Shown here: positions 1 to 6,947 of the stretch, one piece after another
Position numbering within the stretch: position 1 is the first letter of the stretch
Layout of the letters: every line of letters begins with the position of its first letter
From: Nitrospirota bacterium
Lineage (GTDB): Bacteria > Nitrospirota_A > Leptospirillia > Leptospirillales > Leptospirillaceae
Length of the DNA: 9,083 nucleotides
NCBI GenBank assembly: GCA_027335985.1
Contig: DAHWGX010000059.1
Location: 1-9,083 of the forward strand
Reading direction: 5' to 3'
The notes under the pieces: generated by a model
What the model was told of the DNA's origin: nothing
Seen by the model: only the letters and a program-made list of their open reading frames with translations
Databases searched by the model: none
Translations under genes and position numbers: made by a program

Positions 1-1
1 C

Positions 2-973
2 AGCGCCGAGGGACCCGCCCGGAGCCTCCTCGCCCAGCACCACATCTCCTACAACCCCGCCCAGCTCAACCACTACACCGACGACGCCTTTGCCCGGTAC
101 CTCTCCGGGGTCTTCGAGGAGGCCCAGGTGGCCAGCGGAGCCGGCAACTACCAGTCGGCCTATCTCTCCTACAAGAAGGCCTACGACACCTATCAAAAAT
201 ACAAGCTCCTCTACAACACGCCCACCCCCTCCTTTTTGGCTCCGGCCCTCCTCCGGACCTCGGAGGCCGCCGGACGGACCAACGAGCACCGGAAATGGAA
301 GAGGATCTTCCCCGGCACGCCCTGGACCCCGGCCTCCCGATACGAAAAGATGGGCCACATCCTCTTCGTGGGCTTCAACGGTCAGATCTTCCACCTGGCC
401 CAGGAGAAGTTCGCCTTTCCCCTTCCCGTCCCGGGGACGGGAACCATGGCCCTCGTCTCCTTTTCCTACCCCAAGATCGAAGGGGGAGGAACCGACGTCC
501 TGGGCCACGAGATCACCGCCACCGCCCCGGGAAGCCCGGGCGGAGTCCGGGTCTCCTCGGAGATGGGAGACGACCTCATGGCGGTGGGCGGCACCAATTT
601 CAAGGACCACCTGAGCCGCCTCATTCTCCGGGAGGCCATTCGGGCGACCCTCAAGACGATCGAACAGGTGGTGGCCGAGAAGGCCGCCAACCAGGCCGGA
701 GGAGGGCTGGCCGAACTCGGCGCCATGATCGGCGGGATGATCTTTGCCGCGGCGACCGACCAGGCCGATATCCGAAGCTGGCGCCTTCTTCCCGCCACCA
801 TCGACACGGCGATGGTCGACCTTCCTCCCGGCACCTACGACCTCACCATCCGGTCGAGGACCGGACTGGGGAGTGGAGGTCTCCTGACGGAGCGCGTGAC
901 CGTCGCCGCCGGGCAATACCTCCTGGTGCGGACGGTCAACCCGCCCCCGCCGACCGGTCCCGATCCGAAATGA
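2..973 (+). CDS. COG3014-like TPR-containing protein, 5' end missing
   Basis: The reading frame is open from the first bases of the window, so the N-terminus, probably with a lipoprotein signal, lies outside; 323 residues are visible. The visible N-terminal part is helical and TPR-like (YLSGVFEEAQVASGAGNYQS... with AYLSYKKAYDTYQKY). A middle block reads GHILFVGFNGQIFHLAQEKF, and a C-terminal block has LILREAIRATLKTIEQ followed by a Gly/Ala-rich helix, then ATDQADIRSWRLLPATIDTA and LPPGTYDLTI. This order (TPR-like helices, a 'G.ivvl..NG..p...E' strand, a Gly/Ala-rich segment, then 'ADiRsWr.LPa.I..a...lp.G.Y.l') matches what I remember of the COG3014 family of uncharacterised cell-envelope proteins. 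The function is unknown. The tail is Pro-rich (NPPPPTGPDPK). The next gene starts 72 bases downstream on the same strand and may be cotranscribed. Family assignment is from memory of motifs only. Confidence 0.72.
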   Translation, partial: SAEGPARSLLAQHHISYNPAQLNHYTDDAFARYLSGVFEEAQVASGAGNYQSAYLSYKKAYDTYQKYKLLYNTPTPSFLAPALLRTSEAAGRTNEHRKWKRIFPGTPWTPASRYEKMGHILFVGFNGQIFHLAQEKFAFPLPVPGTGTMALVSFSYPKIEGGGTDVLGHEITATAPGSPGGVRVSSEMGDDLMAVGGTNFKDHLSRLILREAIRATLKTIEQVVAEKAANQAGGGLAELGAMIGGMIFAAATDQADIRSWRLLPATIDTAMVDLPPGTYDLTIRSRTGLGSGGLLTERVTVAAGQYLLVRTVNPPPPTGPDPK

Positions 974-1045
974 CGGGGACTTACGCGGACACTCCTGGCC
1001 GCTCCCCGCACCTTACAACGACTCATGCAGAAAGGATTGGCTTCC

Positions 1046-1402
1046 ATGAAGCTTGAAAGAATGCTTCTCATTTCCGGCGCTGCCGCCTCCGTTCTCCTTC
1101 TGGGAGGGTGCGCCTCGAACAACCGGAATGCCGTCGTCTTCCAGGGAGGGACCTACAAGCTCTCGGGTCCCAGCGGCATCGCCATCGACGGAGCGGGGAA
1201 CGTCTGGGTCACCAACACGAAAAACGATACCGTCACGGAACTCAAGGGGGTGGCCGTCCCGGTGGGAGGGTGGCAAAACAGCTCCCCCTCCGGCCAGGAG
1301 ACGGCCCCATCCCCGGGGCGGAAGGAAGGGAAGGAGAAGGTCTACTCCCTCTCCCCCCAGTCGCCGAAGACCTCCCCTCCGACCCCGAACGCCGCTCCCT
1401 GA
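1046..1402 (+). CDS. small lipoprotein with one NHL-type repeat
   Basis: This encodes 118 residues. The start at 1046 is preferred over an in-frame ATG at 1025 because AAGGA at 1032-1036 lies 9 bases before it and because the product then begins directly with a compact signal peptide, MKLERMLLISGAAASVLLLG. The lipobox is L-G-G-C with Cys22, so it is a predicted membrane-anchored lipoprotein. Residues 40-66 (LSGPSGIAIDGAGNVWVTNT...VTELKG) form one NHL/beta-propeller blade signature. A propeller normally has five or six such blades, but here the signature occurs once and is followed by a low-complexity Ser/Pro/Lys tail ending NAAP. It is either a single-blade lipoprotein or the stump of a longer NHL protein. 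The IS begins 86 bases after the stop, so the IS itself did not cut the gene. Function unknown. Confidence 0.6.
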   Translation: MKLERMLLISGAAASVLLLGGCASNNRNAVVFQGGTYKLSGPSGIAIDGAGNVWVTNTKNDTVTELKGVAVPVGGWQNSSPSGQETAPSPGRKEGKEKVYSLSPQSPKTSPPTPNAAP

Positions 1403-1460
1403 ATCTGCCCGGAGCCACTCTCCTTCCTGCTTCTTCCTCGAACGGCCTCCTGCCGGGATC

Positions 1461-1480
1461 TTCCCGACACGAATCGGGAA
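1461..1480 (+). other. perfect 7-bp stem-loop after the lipoprotein gene
   Basis: TTCCCGA (1461-1467), six-base loop CACGAA, then TCGGGAA (1474-1480). No T-tract follows, so on its own it is not a classical terminator. It lies 58 bases past the lipoprotein stop and 8 bases before the IS. Before the IS arrived it would have stood just upstream of the intrinsic terminator now found at 3356-3378, so it may be a 3'-end stabilising hairpin. Confidence 0.4.
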
Positions 1481-1481
1481 C

Positions 1482-1488
1482 GACCCCC
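1482..1488. repeat. target-site duplication, left copy (GACCCCC)
   Basis: GACCCCC directly abuts the left inverted repeat and recurs at 3355-3361 directly outside the right inverted repeat. A 7-bp direct repeat exactly at both ends supports transposition as the origin of the insert. The sequence is simple, so part of the match could be chance. Confidence 0.6.
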
Positions 1489-1512
1489 GGGGTGCACGAC
1501 AAAAAAGTGAGA
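1489..1512 (+). repeat. left terminal inverted repeat of the IS
   Basis: It begins GGGGTGCACG. Compared with the reverse complement of 3331-3354, the first 10 bases are identical and about 18 of 24 match in total, with a second conserved block TGAGA at the inner end. This two-block pattern is typical of transposase-binding ends. Confidence 0.8.
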
Positions 1513-1542
1513 TTCTGCGAAAAAACACCCCCTGTCCGAGCT

Positions 1543-2892
1543 TCAAGCGCACTTTCTTGCTGCCCGGCGCTCGAAAAAGCCTTCGAACCGTCCGCTGAGT
1601 TTCGCACATCGAAGCGCAATGATGGCGTTGGAGCCGGTGAGGCTCCAATGCATGCCCGATTGCTTGAGACGGGCTCCGATCGTCACCTTGCAACCGGCTT
1701 CGACCATTCCGGAGGAGACGCAGAGTCCCTGGGCCCTGAACTCGGGATACCGCATGCGGAAACGGTTCGTTTCCAGATAGCCGATGCATTTTCTCGCCTC
1801 CTCGAACCGGGAAGAGTAGATCCGGAGCTCGGCAATAATCGCATCGATCTTTCCATCGTCAAGCTCCGCATGCCTTTCCTTGATCCACGGGCGGATCCGG
1901 TCGCTTTCGGGACCAAAAAGCGCTTTCCCGACGGTTCCGAGATGTTCCTTGGCATGAAAGAGGTCGAGGATCTGAATGGCTTTGGGGAAGTGTTCGTTCA
2001 TCATGTTCCAGATCCAGGGAGCGCCGTCGGCGACCGCGACTTGCCGGGTGACTTGGTCAAACTGGCGTCGGGAGGTTTCCCGGAGAACCCGTTTGGCAAA
2101 CTCGGAGCTCTCGCCTTCGGTATCTGTTGACGCCGCGCTTTCGATGGCGGCCGAATAGGTGGCGGATCCCTCGTCCCGGACGGGGATGCCCTCCTCGTCG
2201 GTCGTCTCCGCGCTCCAGAGGACGCACAGCTTGACCTCCCGGGTTTTGGACGATCCGTCGGGCTGCTTTCCCGGCCGGTCGGCCACCTCCTCCGCCCGCA
2301 TGGGGATCCCGGTCCCGTCGAGGCCCAGGTAAAGGGTGGACGGAAGATCGGCCACGGGGTCCGGATCAAAGACGATTCGCTCGTCTTCGGCCATTTCGGC
2401 CCCCAGGGCCTCGGCCACCCGCTCCACCTGCTTGGGACTTACGGAAAGGCCGGCCAGATCTTTTAAGAACGCGCCCCCTTTCTCGAAGGAGAGCTCCGCC
2501 CCGACGATTCCGACCATGCGGAGGACTCCGGGAGTCACGGAAGCCCTGTCGATTCCCAGAGTGAGGTCCTTCGGAAAGAATCCCGTGTGGCAGGAGAGGC
2601 AGAGATAATACCTCCGGGTCAGGGTCACCGGACCCAGAACGGAAAGAAACTCCTTGGAGCGGGTTCCGGCAGGATGGGCCTCTTCGCCGCAGGAGCAGGG
2701 AAGGACGGGGGAGGAGTCCTCCTCCGTCTGGTTCAGGTGGCTCTCGAGAACCCGGGCGGCCACCTCGAGTGCCTGATTTCGCAGGGCCTTCTCCAGCGCT
2801 TCAAGATCGAGAACTGGCCCAGCTTCTTTGCCGAGAAGGCGATCCAGTTCGGATGAGACCTCATGAACCAGGCTGTTTTCGAGTGTTTTTTT
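1543..2892 (-). CDS. ISKra4-family-like DDE transposase (IS second frame)
   Basis: The frame is open from just after a TAA at 2895-2893, within the nine-A run, to the TGA at 1543 (449 residues). The first usual start is GTG at 2763 (406 residues), which has no Shine-Dalgarno sequence. The stretch upstream of it (TLENSLVHEVSSELDRLLG...) looks coding, so expression as a fusion with the upstream frame is likely. Numbered from the GTG: a zinc-ribbon-like Cys set at C23/C25 and C55/C58 (CSC..., CLSC); a first catalytic candidate D149 in LYLGLDGTG; a second D246 in VAVADGAPW, followed by the conserved-looking ILDLFHAKEHL; and E355 in SSGMVEAGC. These are the expected DDE positions of an RNase H-fold transposase that cuts and joins the IS ends. 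Family naming is by motif memory; the transposase function itself is strongly supported. Confidence 0.88.
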   Translation of the reverse strand, partial: KKTLENSLVHEVSSELDRLLGKEAGPVLDLEALEKALRNQALEVAARVLESHLNQTEEDSSPVLPCSCGEEAHPAGTRSKEFLSVLGPVTLTRRYYLCLSCHTGFFPKDLTLGIDRASVTPGVLRMVGIVGAELSFEKGGAFLKDLAGLSVSPKQVERVAEALGAEMAEDERIVFDPDPVADLPSTLYLGLDGTGIPMRAEEVADRPGKQPDGSSKTREVKLCVLWSAETTDEEGIPVRDEGSATYSAAIESAASTDTEGESSEFAKRVLRETSRRQFDQVTRQVAVADGAPWIWNMMNEHFPKAIQILDLFHAKEHLGTVGKALFGPESDRIRPWIKERHAELDDGKIDAIIAELRIYSSRFEEARKCIGYLETNRFRMRYPEFRAQGLCVSSGMVEAGCKVTIGARLKQSGMHWSLTGSNAIIALRCAKLSGRFEGFFERRAARKCA

Positions 2893-3262
2893 TTACCGAC
2901 TCATCAGAGAGCCCCGGATTCCTGAGCTTTAGGTCGCAGATCTGTTCATTGACCTCCATATACTCCCGACAAAGCTCCCTGAAGCGATGGCATTCGGCGA
3001 CCTGTTCCTGAGTGATTTCGATATATTGGGAGGGAATGGCGTGGCCAATGGCTTTCTGCTCCTTTCCACGTCTGTATAACAGATAAAAAGGGCCATGTTT
3101 GGGATCTCCCTCCCGAGCACAATGGCAGGTGGGCTTTCCGCACTTCCGGTAGCTTTCCGAAAGAGTTCCAAGCCGCATGTCTCCAATCTGGGCAATCTGT
3201 TCTTTCAGACGTTCGCGGGTGAGTTCAAGCTCATGGAGCGTTGGTATTGGCTGGTTTGGCAT
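2861..3262 (-). CDS. IS accessory ORF, Cys-rich DUF6788-like
   Basis: This encodes 133 residues. GGAGG ends 6 bases before the ATG, a strong ribosome-binding site. A Cys cluster at residues 41-48 (CGKPTCHC) sits in the motif SYRKCGKPTCHCAREG...HGPFYLL, which resembles DUF6788, a small family often found beside transposases. The C-terminal half is an amphipathic helix, possibly coiled coil (residues 85-113). The last codons run through the nine-A run and stop at 2861, overlapping the transposase frame by 32 bases. It may bind DNA or the transposase, or serve only as the N-terminal part of a frameshift fusion of about 572 residues. Its role is not established. Confidence 0.78.
   Translation of the reverse strand: MPNQPIPTLHELELTRERLKEQIAQIGDMRLGTLSESYRKCGKPTCHCAREGDPKHGPFYLLYRRGKEQKAIGHAIPSQYIEITQEQVAECHRFRELCREYMEVNEQICDLKLRNPGLSDESVKKNTRKQPGS
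2886..2894 (-). promoter_or_regulatory. nine-A slippery run linking the two IS frames
   Basis: On the minus strand the accessory frame reads GTA AAA AAA AAC, and the transposase frame is open just past the run. Loss of one A, gain of two, or a +1 ribosomal shift here would fuse the frames (VKK then TLENS). A run of this length is a classic site for transcriptional or ribosomal slippage, and the transposase frame has no good start of its own. Frameshifted transposases are known in parts of the ISKra4 family. Confidence 0.6.
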
Positions 3263-3273
3263 GGAGCACCTCC

Positions 3274-3302
3274 TTTCTGATTATATTATATAAAATCAGA
3301 AA
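3274..3302. promoter_or_regulatory. 9-bp inverted repeat flanking the IS -10 box
   Basis: TTTCTGATT (3274-3282) and AATCAGAAA (3294-3302) are perfect complements, and the 11-base centre contains the -10 box. It could be an operator for self-repression of the IS, or a hairpin in readthrough transcripts from outside that hides the ribosome-binding site. Confidence 0.5.
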
Positions 3303-3313
3303 TGAGGCTGCAA
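3285..3313 (-). promoter_or_regulatory. sigma-70-type promoter of the IS operon
   Basis: The -35 box is TTGCAG (3313-3308), the spacer is 17 bases, and the -10 box is a perfect TATAAT (3290-3285). It points into the accessory ORF, whose ATG is 23 bases past the -10 box. Spacing and position fit well. Confidence 0.65.
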
Positions 3314-3319
3314 CAGCCC
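3301..3319. repeat. copy 1 of an AATGAGGCTG repeat (inside the IS)
   Basis: AATGAGGCTG followed shortly by AGCCCC. A second copy lies at 3541-3560 beyond the tRNA. Here it overlaps the IS -35 region. The 10-base core is identical; the rest is approximate. Confidence 0.35.
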
Positions 3320-3330
3320 CTCTGACCCTT

Positions 3331-3354
3331 TCTCAAAAATATGACGTGCACCCC
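3331..3354 (-). repeat. right terminal inverted repeat of the IS
   Basis: Read on the minus strand it starts GGGGTGCACG, identical to the left end over 10 bases, then shares TGAGA at the inner edge. It is followed directly by the second GACCCCC. Confidence 0.8.
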
Positions 3355-3361
3355 GACCCCC
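3355..3361. repeat. target-site duplication, right copy (GACCCCC)
   Basis: It matches 1482-1488. This copy is also the left arm of the terminator hairpin at 3356-3378. Confidence 0.6.
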
Positions 3362-3378
3362 GGCGGGGGTTGTTTTTT
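3356..3378 (+). terminator. Rho-independent terminator, split from its gene by the IS
   Basis: ACCCCC, loop GGC, GGGGGT, then TGTTTTTT gives a 6-bp GC-rich stem with a T-tract. With the IS removed it would lie about 80 bases after the lipoprotein gene on the same strand, so it most likely ended that transcript. The IS now separates them by nearly 1.9 kb. Confidence 0.6.
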
Positions 3379-3399
3379 GGGCCGAAAACAGGTTAGAAT
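3370..3399 (+). promoter_or_regulatory. candidate promoter of tRNA-His
   Basis: TTGTTT (3370-3375), 18 bases, TAGAAT (3394-3399), ending 54 bases before the tRNA. The -35 box overlaps the T-tract of the terminator, so the two assignments compete or share bases. Confidence 0.4.
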
Positions 3400-3453
3400 G
3401 TGGGTCGATTTTCTTCCTTTTCGTTTCGCCGCACCTTCTTCATCCCTCTTCAT

Positions 3454-3529
3454 GGTGAGTGTAGCTCAAGGGCAGAGCACTGGACTGTGGCTCCAGGGGT
3501 TGGGGGTTCGAAACCCCTCACTCACCCCA
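3454..3529 (+). tRNA. tRNA-His (anticodon GTG)
   Basis: It folds into a full cloverleaf. The acceptor stem GTGAGTG pairs with CACTCAC, T8-A9 are normal, the anticodon stem is CTGGA/TCCAG with loop CTGTGGC and anticodon GTG at 3487-3489, and the T-arm loop is TTCGAAA. The extra 5' G (3454) faces discriminator C (3526), the G-1:C73 identity pair of bacterial tRNA-His. CCA is encoded (3527-3529). It is convergent with the TPR lipoprotein gene. Confidence 0.97.
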
Positions 3530-3641
3530 ATGTTTCAGTCAATGAGGCTGTTGCATAGCCCCCAAAATCCCAATTACGACTGCTTTTTAGTATTGAATAT
3601 TTACAATGCCATATGTTTTTCAACAGCATCCCGTAGGATTT
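3530..3641. other. convergent intergenic region, tRNA-His / TPR gene
   Basis: No gene seen. It contains the second AATGAGGCTG copy (3541-3550, then AGCCCC at 3557), and GCTGTTG (3547-3553) complementary to CAACAGC (3621-3627). A short ATCC-CGTA-GGAT hairpin followed by TTT (3628-3642) ends against the TPR stop codon. None is a convincing terminator. Confidence 0.35.
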
Positions 3642-6600
3642 TCATGGTCTGATAACGAGGGTATCTTTCCGGGCCTCCTTCTCTTTCTCTTCCATCACAC
3701 GGATCGCTTCCTCCACCTTGAGACGATGCATTCCGGAAAGACCGGGAGAATGAAGGGCTTCTCGTCCATGATGGAGGGCCGTGGAAAAATCTCCCAAATG
3801 AACTTCATTGTTGGCCATATGAAGAAGAAGGTCCGGATCCTCATCATGCCCGGCCAAAGCCTGAGAAAAAAGATTTTCAGCCTCCCGATACCGCCCCATC
3901 CGGCTCAAAATCAAACCTTCCGTATCCATGACAACGGGGGAATCGGCAATCCGCCGCGATTGCCGAACCAGGTGAAGGGCTTCGTCAAAATCCTTCCCCT
4001 GCTGAGCCAAGAGAAATGCCAGATTGTTGTACCCCACGGGATTCTTGGGAGACAGCCGGATGGCCATCCGATAATCTGCAATCGCCTCCTTCGTTGTCTT
4101 GAGCCGCTCCTCGGACTCGGCTTTCAGAAGATATAATGAGCCGTTCGAGGGAAAGCGTTTTACCAGGGAAGCCAGTAAGGTTCGCGCAGATTCTGTCTTA
4201 CCTGTTCCTAGCTCCGCTTGGGCCAAAAGAAGTTGAGCCTCCGGAGCATGGGGGTGCTGAGCCAAGGTTGCGGTGAGAACGCTCTCGGCCTCAGGAAACT
4301 CCTTTTGCATGATCTGCAGGGAGGCGAGAACCAGTGCCCCATGAAGATCCTCTGGGTTCTCGGATACAAGGCGCGAAAGCCATTTCTCCTCATCTTTCCA
4401 GTCTTTTTGGAAGGCGGCAAGATCCGACAAATTCTTCAGGACTTCCAGGTTGGTCGGATCCTTTTCGACCACCTGGCGGAAAAGTCTTTGAGCCTCTTTC
4501 ACTTGATTGTTGATAAGTGCAAGACGGGCCTTATCTTCCAACGTTCCTGGAGTGTCCGGGGAGAGCCTTTCCAGATCATCAAGCTCAATCCGGGCCTTTC
4601 CCCAATCCTTGGAGGAAAGCGCCGATTCGAAGAGGATCTGACGCGCGAGGATCGAACCAGGATGGCGGGACAGATACGTTTGTGTTTCCTGTTGCAGAGA
4701 CCTGATCAGGACCCGGGAGGGTTTGGTTTGAAGCCCTAGGGCCAGACGATCCCGCATGATCCGGAGGCGGGCGCTTTTCGGATCAAGGGCCAAGGCTTTA
4801 GTATAAGATTGGAGGGCTTCTCTCCCCTTTCCCAGCGAGGATTCGACCCGCCCCAGACTGACGAGATAGGATGGATTCTTGGGATCAAGGGTTGCGGCCT
4901 TTAAAAAGTCCTTTTGGGCAGAGCCAAGATCTCCATTCTGAAGATCAATAAAACCGGAAAGCTCCAGAACCTGGGCCCGAAATGACGGAGCTAGGCCAGG
5001 AGTCTTCCGAAGAACGGAGAGATGGAGCCGGGCTTCATCCATCCGACCAAGAGCGTGGTCGAGTGTCGCCAGCTTCCAGCGGGATTCGACATCTCCCGGA
5101 ACGATCCGGAGGGCTGCGGCAAATTCTTCCGCGGCCTTCTCAGATTGATGTTTCCTCTCAAGGGCCTCTCCCGAAAGAACATGGAGAATCCCCACGTCGG
5201 GGTGAGCGGAAAGGGAAGGTCCCAGAATCGTCTTGGCCTTGTCCGGAGAATTGTCTCTCAGGGCGGCCCGGGCCAATGCCACAGTTGCCGTCACGTTGGT
5301 TGGGTCAATGGCCCTGACCGCTACCCAAAGGGATTGGGCCTGGGTCGGATGCCCTCCTTGAGCGTCGAAATTCGCAAGCCACAGACGAACCGGAATATCT
5401 TTCGGGTGGGAAGAAAGGAAGGATTCGGCAGATTTTCTGATCTCCTCTCCGGACTTCTCTGAGGAGCTGATCCGAAGGGAGGCAATTTCCAAGACAGGAT
5501 CAGCCGGGTTCTTATCCTGGGCTTTTTGAAGAAGCTTTAAGGCTCTATCACTCTGATGAAGCTTTTCCAGAAAAAAAACCTTTTCCAGTATCCCGGTCCG
5601 GTCCAGGGGGAATTCCTTAAGAAAGGAATCACTCTCCTCGAGTCCATCCTTCCAGGCTTTCCGTGTCGCCGTGATCCGCATGTGCTCGATCTTAAGAAGG
5701 CGGGATCCCGGGTTTTGGTCGATCCCGCGAATCACCATTTTTTCCGCCGAGTGCAATTTCTTCTTCACTTCGTACAGGCGGGCCCAGAGGATCCAGGTTT
5801 CCGGAGGGAGAGAGGAGGCCGACCGGAGGGGACGAAGAAGGTCCAGGCCCTTCTCTGGATGACCTTGATCCATCAGGATTTGGGCCATCACTGTCCGGAC
5901 CCGGACATTGCCCGGCACCTTGTTGAGGACATCGGAGAGTTCGTTATAGGCTGCCTGTTCTTTGTGGTCCTGCAGGTCAGCCATCGCAAGGTCGGCGTGA
6001 AGTTCGGGAAGGTCGAGGTGCACCTGAGAGAGCGGTTCGAGGTCGCGCCGGGCTTGGGCAGTCTGTCCCAAGAGAAGATGGTATTCTCCCAATTTCATGA
6101 GAAGGCGCCCATCCCCATGCCTTTTTGAAAGTCTCGTGAGCAGGGCGATGGCTTTTTTGACATGCCCCTGCTGAACCTCAAAGTTGGCCAAAATGATGGA
6201 GGTGGAAATGCTCCGGTCGGACAAGGCCCAGGCCTTTTTGAAATCATTTCGCGCCTCCGGGATCTTTCCGTCCAGCAAGGCGCAGTTCCCGAGTCCCACC
6301 CAGGGATCCGGGGACAATGGAGAGAGGGCAAGTGCTTCCTGATAGCGACCACGGGCAGGGGCGAGACGACGGTCCACAAGATCAAGATCTCCAAGGGCCA
6401 GGAGGACCGGAACGGAGTGAGAATGGGAGGCGAGGAGGGCTTCGAGGGCTTTTCGGGCCTTCTCGTGGTTGTCTTTGACAGGAAGAAAAAGGGTCATCCG
6501 GATTTCAAGCACCCGGGCGGGGACATTCCCCGGATCAATGGAGAGAACTTGCCGCGCCTGAGACAGGCTGATCGGAAGCTGCCCGGACCGGTACCCGTAC

Positions 6601-6947
6601 TGGGAGAGGAAGAGAAGCCCGGGCACAAACCGGGGGTCGACCTGAACCGCCTGCTCTTCCTGGGTCACGGCATCGGCGATCCATCCCTTCTTTCGGTAGG
6701 CTTTGGCCAGAAGGTCATAGGCCTTGGCGGAGTGAGGAGACAGTTTCACAAGGTTCTCGAAGTCGATGATCGCTTCGTTGACCTTCCCTTGAGATAGAGC
6801 GCGAACTCCTTCCTCTTCATATCGTTTCTTGAGAAGATTCGGATCCTGGGAACAGGAGGCGAGAATCCCCCCAAGAATTCCCAAAAAAAGACCGGCCAAC
6901 GGCAGCGAAATCCTTGGGATCCTCGAGCGAATGGGGGAAGAGACCAT
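3642..6947 (-). CDS. prsT: PEP-CTERM system TPR-repeat lipoprotein (PrsT-like)
   Basis: This encodes 1101 residues. The ATG at 6947 is chosen because GGAG lies 9 bases upstream; a TTG 15 bases earlier would overlap that site. The N-terminus is basic, then hydrophobic (LPLAGLFLGILGGILASC), with lipobox L-A-S-C at Cys32 and Ser next to it, which predicts an outer-membrane lipoprotein. The rest is almost wholly TPR-like helix pairs, for example AKAYDLLAKAYRKKGWIADA, PSYLVSLGRVESSLGKGREA and, from about residue 969, NPVGYNNLAFLLAQQGKDF and TEGLILSRMGRYREAENLF. That C-terminal set is the hallmark of the PEP-CTERM TPR lipoprotein (PrsT, TIGR02917-type), which goes with exopolysaccharide export and exosortase sorting and probably acts as a periplasmic scaffold. 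Members I recall are about 900 residues, so this one is long. It follows the HAF/PEP-CTERM gene on the same strand after 172 bases. No polysaccharide or exosortase gene is in view, so the orthology call is moderate although the TPR lipoprotein call is firm. Confidence 0.8.
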   Translation of the reverse strand: MVSSPIRSRIPRISLPLAGLFLGILGGILASCSQDPNLLKKRYEEEGVRALSQGKVNEAIIDFENLVKLSPHSAKAYDLLAKAYRKKGWIADAVTQEEQAVQVDPRFVPGLLFLSQYGYRSGQLPISLSQARQVLSIDPGNVPARVLEIRMTLFLPVKDNHEKARKALEALLASHSHSVPVLLALGDLDLVDRRLAPARGRYQEALALSPLSPDPWVGLGNCALLDGKIPEARNDFKKAWALSDRSISTSIILANFEVQQGHVKKAIALLTRLSKRHGDGRLLMKLGEYHLLLGQTAQARRDLEPLSQVHLDLPELHADLAMADLQDHKEQAAYNELSDVLNKVPGNVRVRTVMAQILMDQGHPEKGLDLLRPLRSASSLPPETWILWARLYEVKKKLHSAEKMVIRGIDQNPGSRLLKIEHMRITATRKAWKDGLEESDSFLKEFPLDRTGILEKVFFLEKLHQSDRALKLLQKAQDKNPADPVLEIASLRISSSEKSGEEIRKSAESFLSSHPKDIPVRLWLANFDAQGGHPTQAQSLWVAVRAIDPTNVTATVALARAALRDNSPDKAKTILGPSLSAHPDVGILHVLSGEALERKHQSEKAAEEFAAALRIVPGDVESRWKLATLDHALGRMDEARLHLSVLRKTPGLAPSFRAQVLELSGFIDLQNGDLGSAQKDFLKAATLDPKNPSYLVSLGRVESSLGKGREALQSYTKALALDPKSARLRIMRDRLALGLQTKPSRVLIRSLQQETQTYLSRHPGSILARQILFESALSSKDWGKARIELDDLERLSPDTPGTLEDKARLALINNQVKEAQRLFRQVVEKDPTNLEVLKNLSDLAAFQKDWKDEEKWLSRLVSENPEDLHGALVLASLQIMQKEFPEAESVLTATLAQHPHAPEAQLLLAQAELGTGKTESARTLLASLVKRFPSNGSLYLLKAESEERLKTTKEAIADYRMAIRLSPKNPVGYNNLAFLLAQQGKDFDEALHLVRQSRRIADSPVVMDTEGLILSRMGRYREAENLFSQALAGHDEDPDLLLHMANNEVHLGDFSTALHHGREALHSPGLSGMHRLKVEEAIRVMEEKEKEARKDTLVIRP

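Larger units (their letters stand above)
1489..3354 (-). mobile_element. complete IS, ISKra4 family-like, 1866 bp
   Basis: The boundaries are set by the terminal inverted repeats (1489-1512 and 3331-3354) and the GACCCCC duplication outside them. It carries two minus-strand frames: a 133-residue Cys-rich accessory ORF followed by a DDE transposase. This two-gene layout and the transposase motifs fit the ISKra4 family as I know it. All parts look intact: ends, promoter, ribosome-binding site, both frames and the catalytic residues. The element may therefore still be active. It is inserted between the small lipoprotein gene and tRNA-His and breaks neither. Confidence 0.85.

Noticed and set aside
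90..1056. Overlapping long frames in other phases on both strands across the COG3014-like gene
   Set aside because: They are Arg/Pro-rich by-products of GC-rich coding DNA, with no motifs or ribosome-binding sites; the phase ending at 973 carries the recognisable family blocks.
1013..2130. Long frames crossing the lipoprotein gene and the IS boundary (both strands)
   Set aside because: They run across the IS end and antisense to the transposase, so they are not old genes; low-complexity composition.
3530..3641. Terminator for tRNA-His or the TPR gene
   Set aside because: The stems found are 4-6 bp with mismatches and lack a proper T-tract on the right side.
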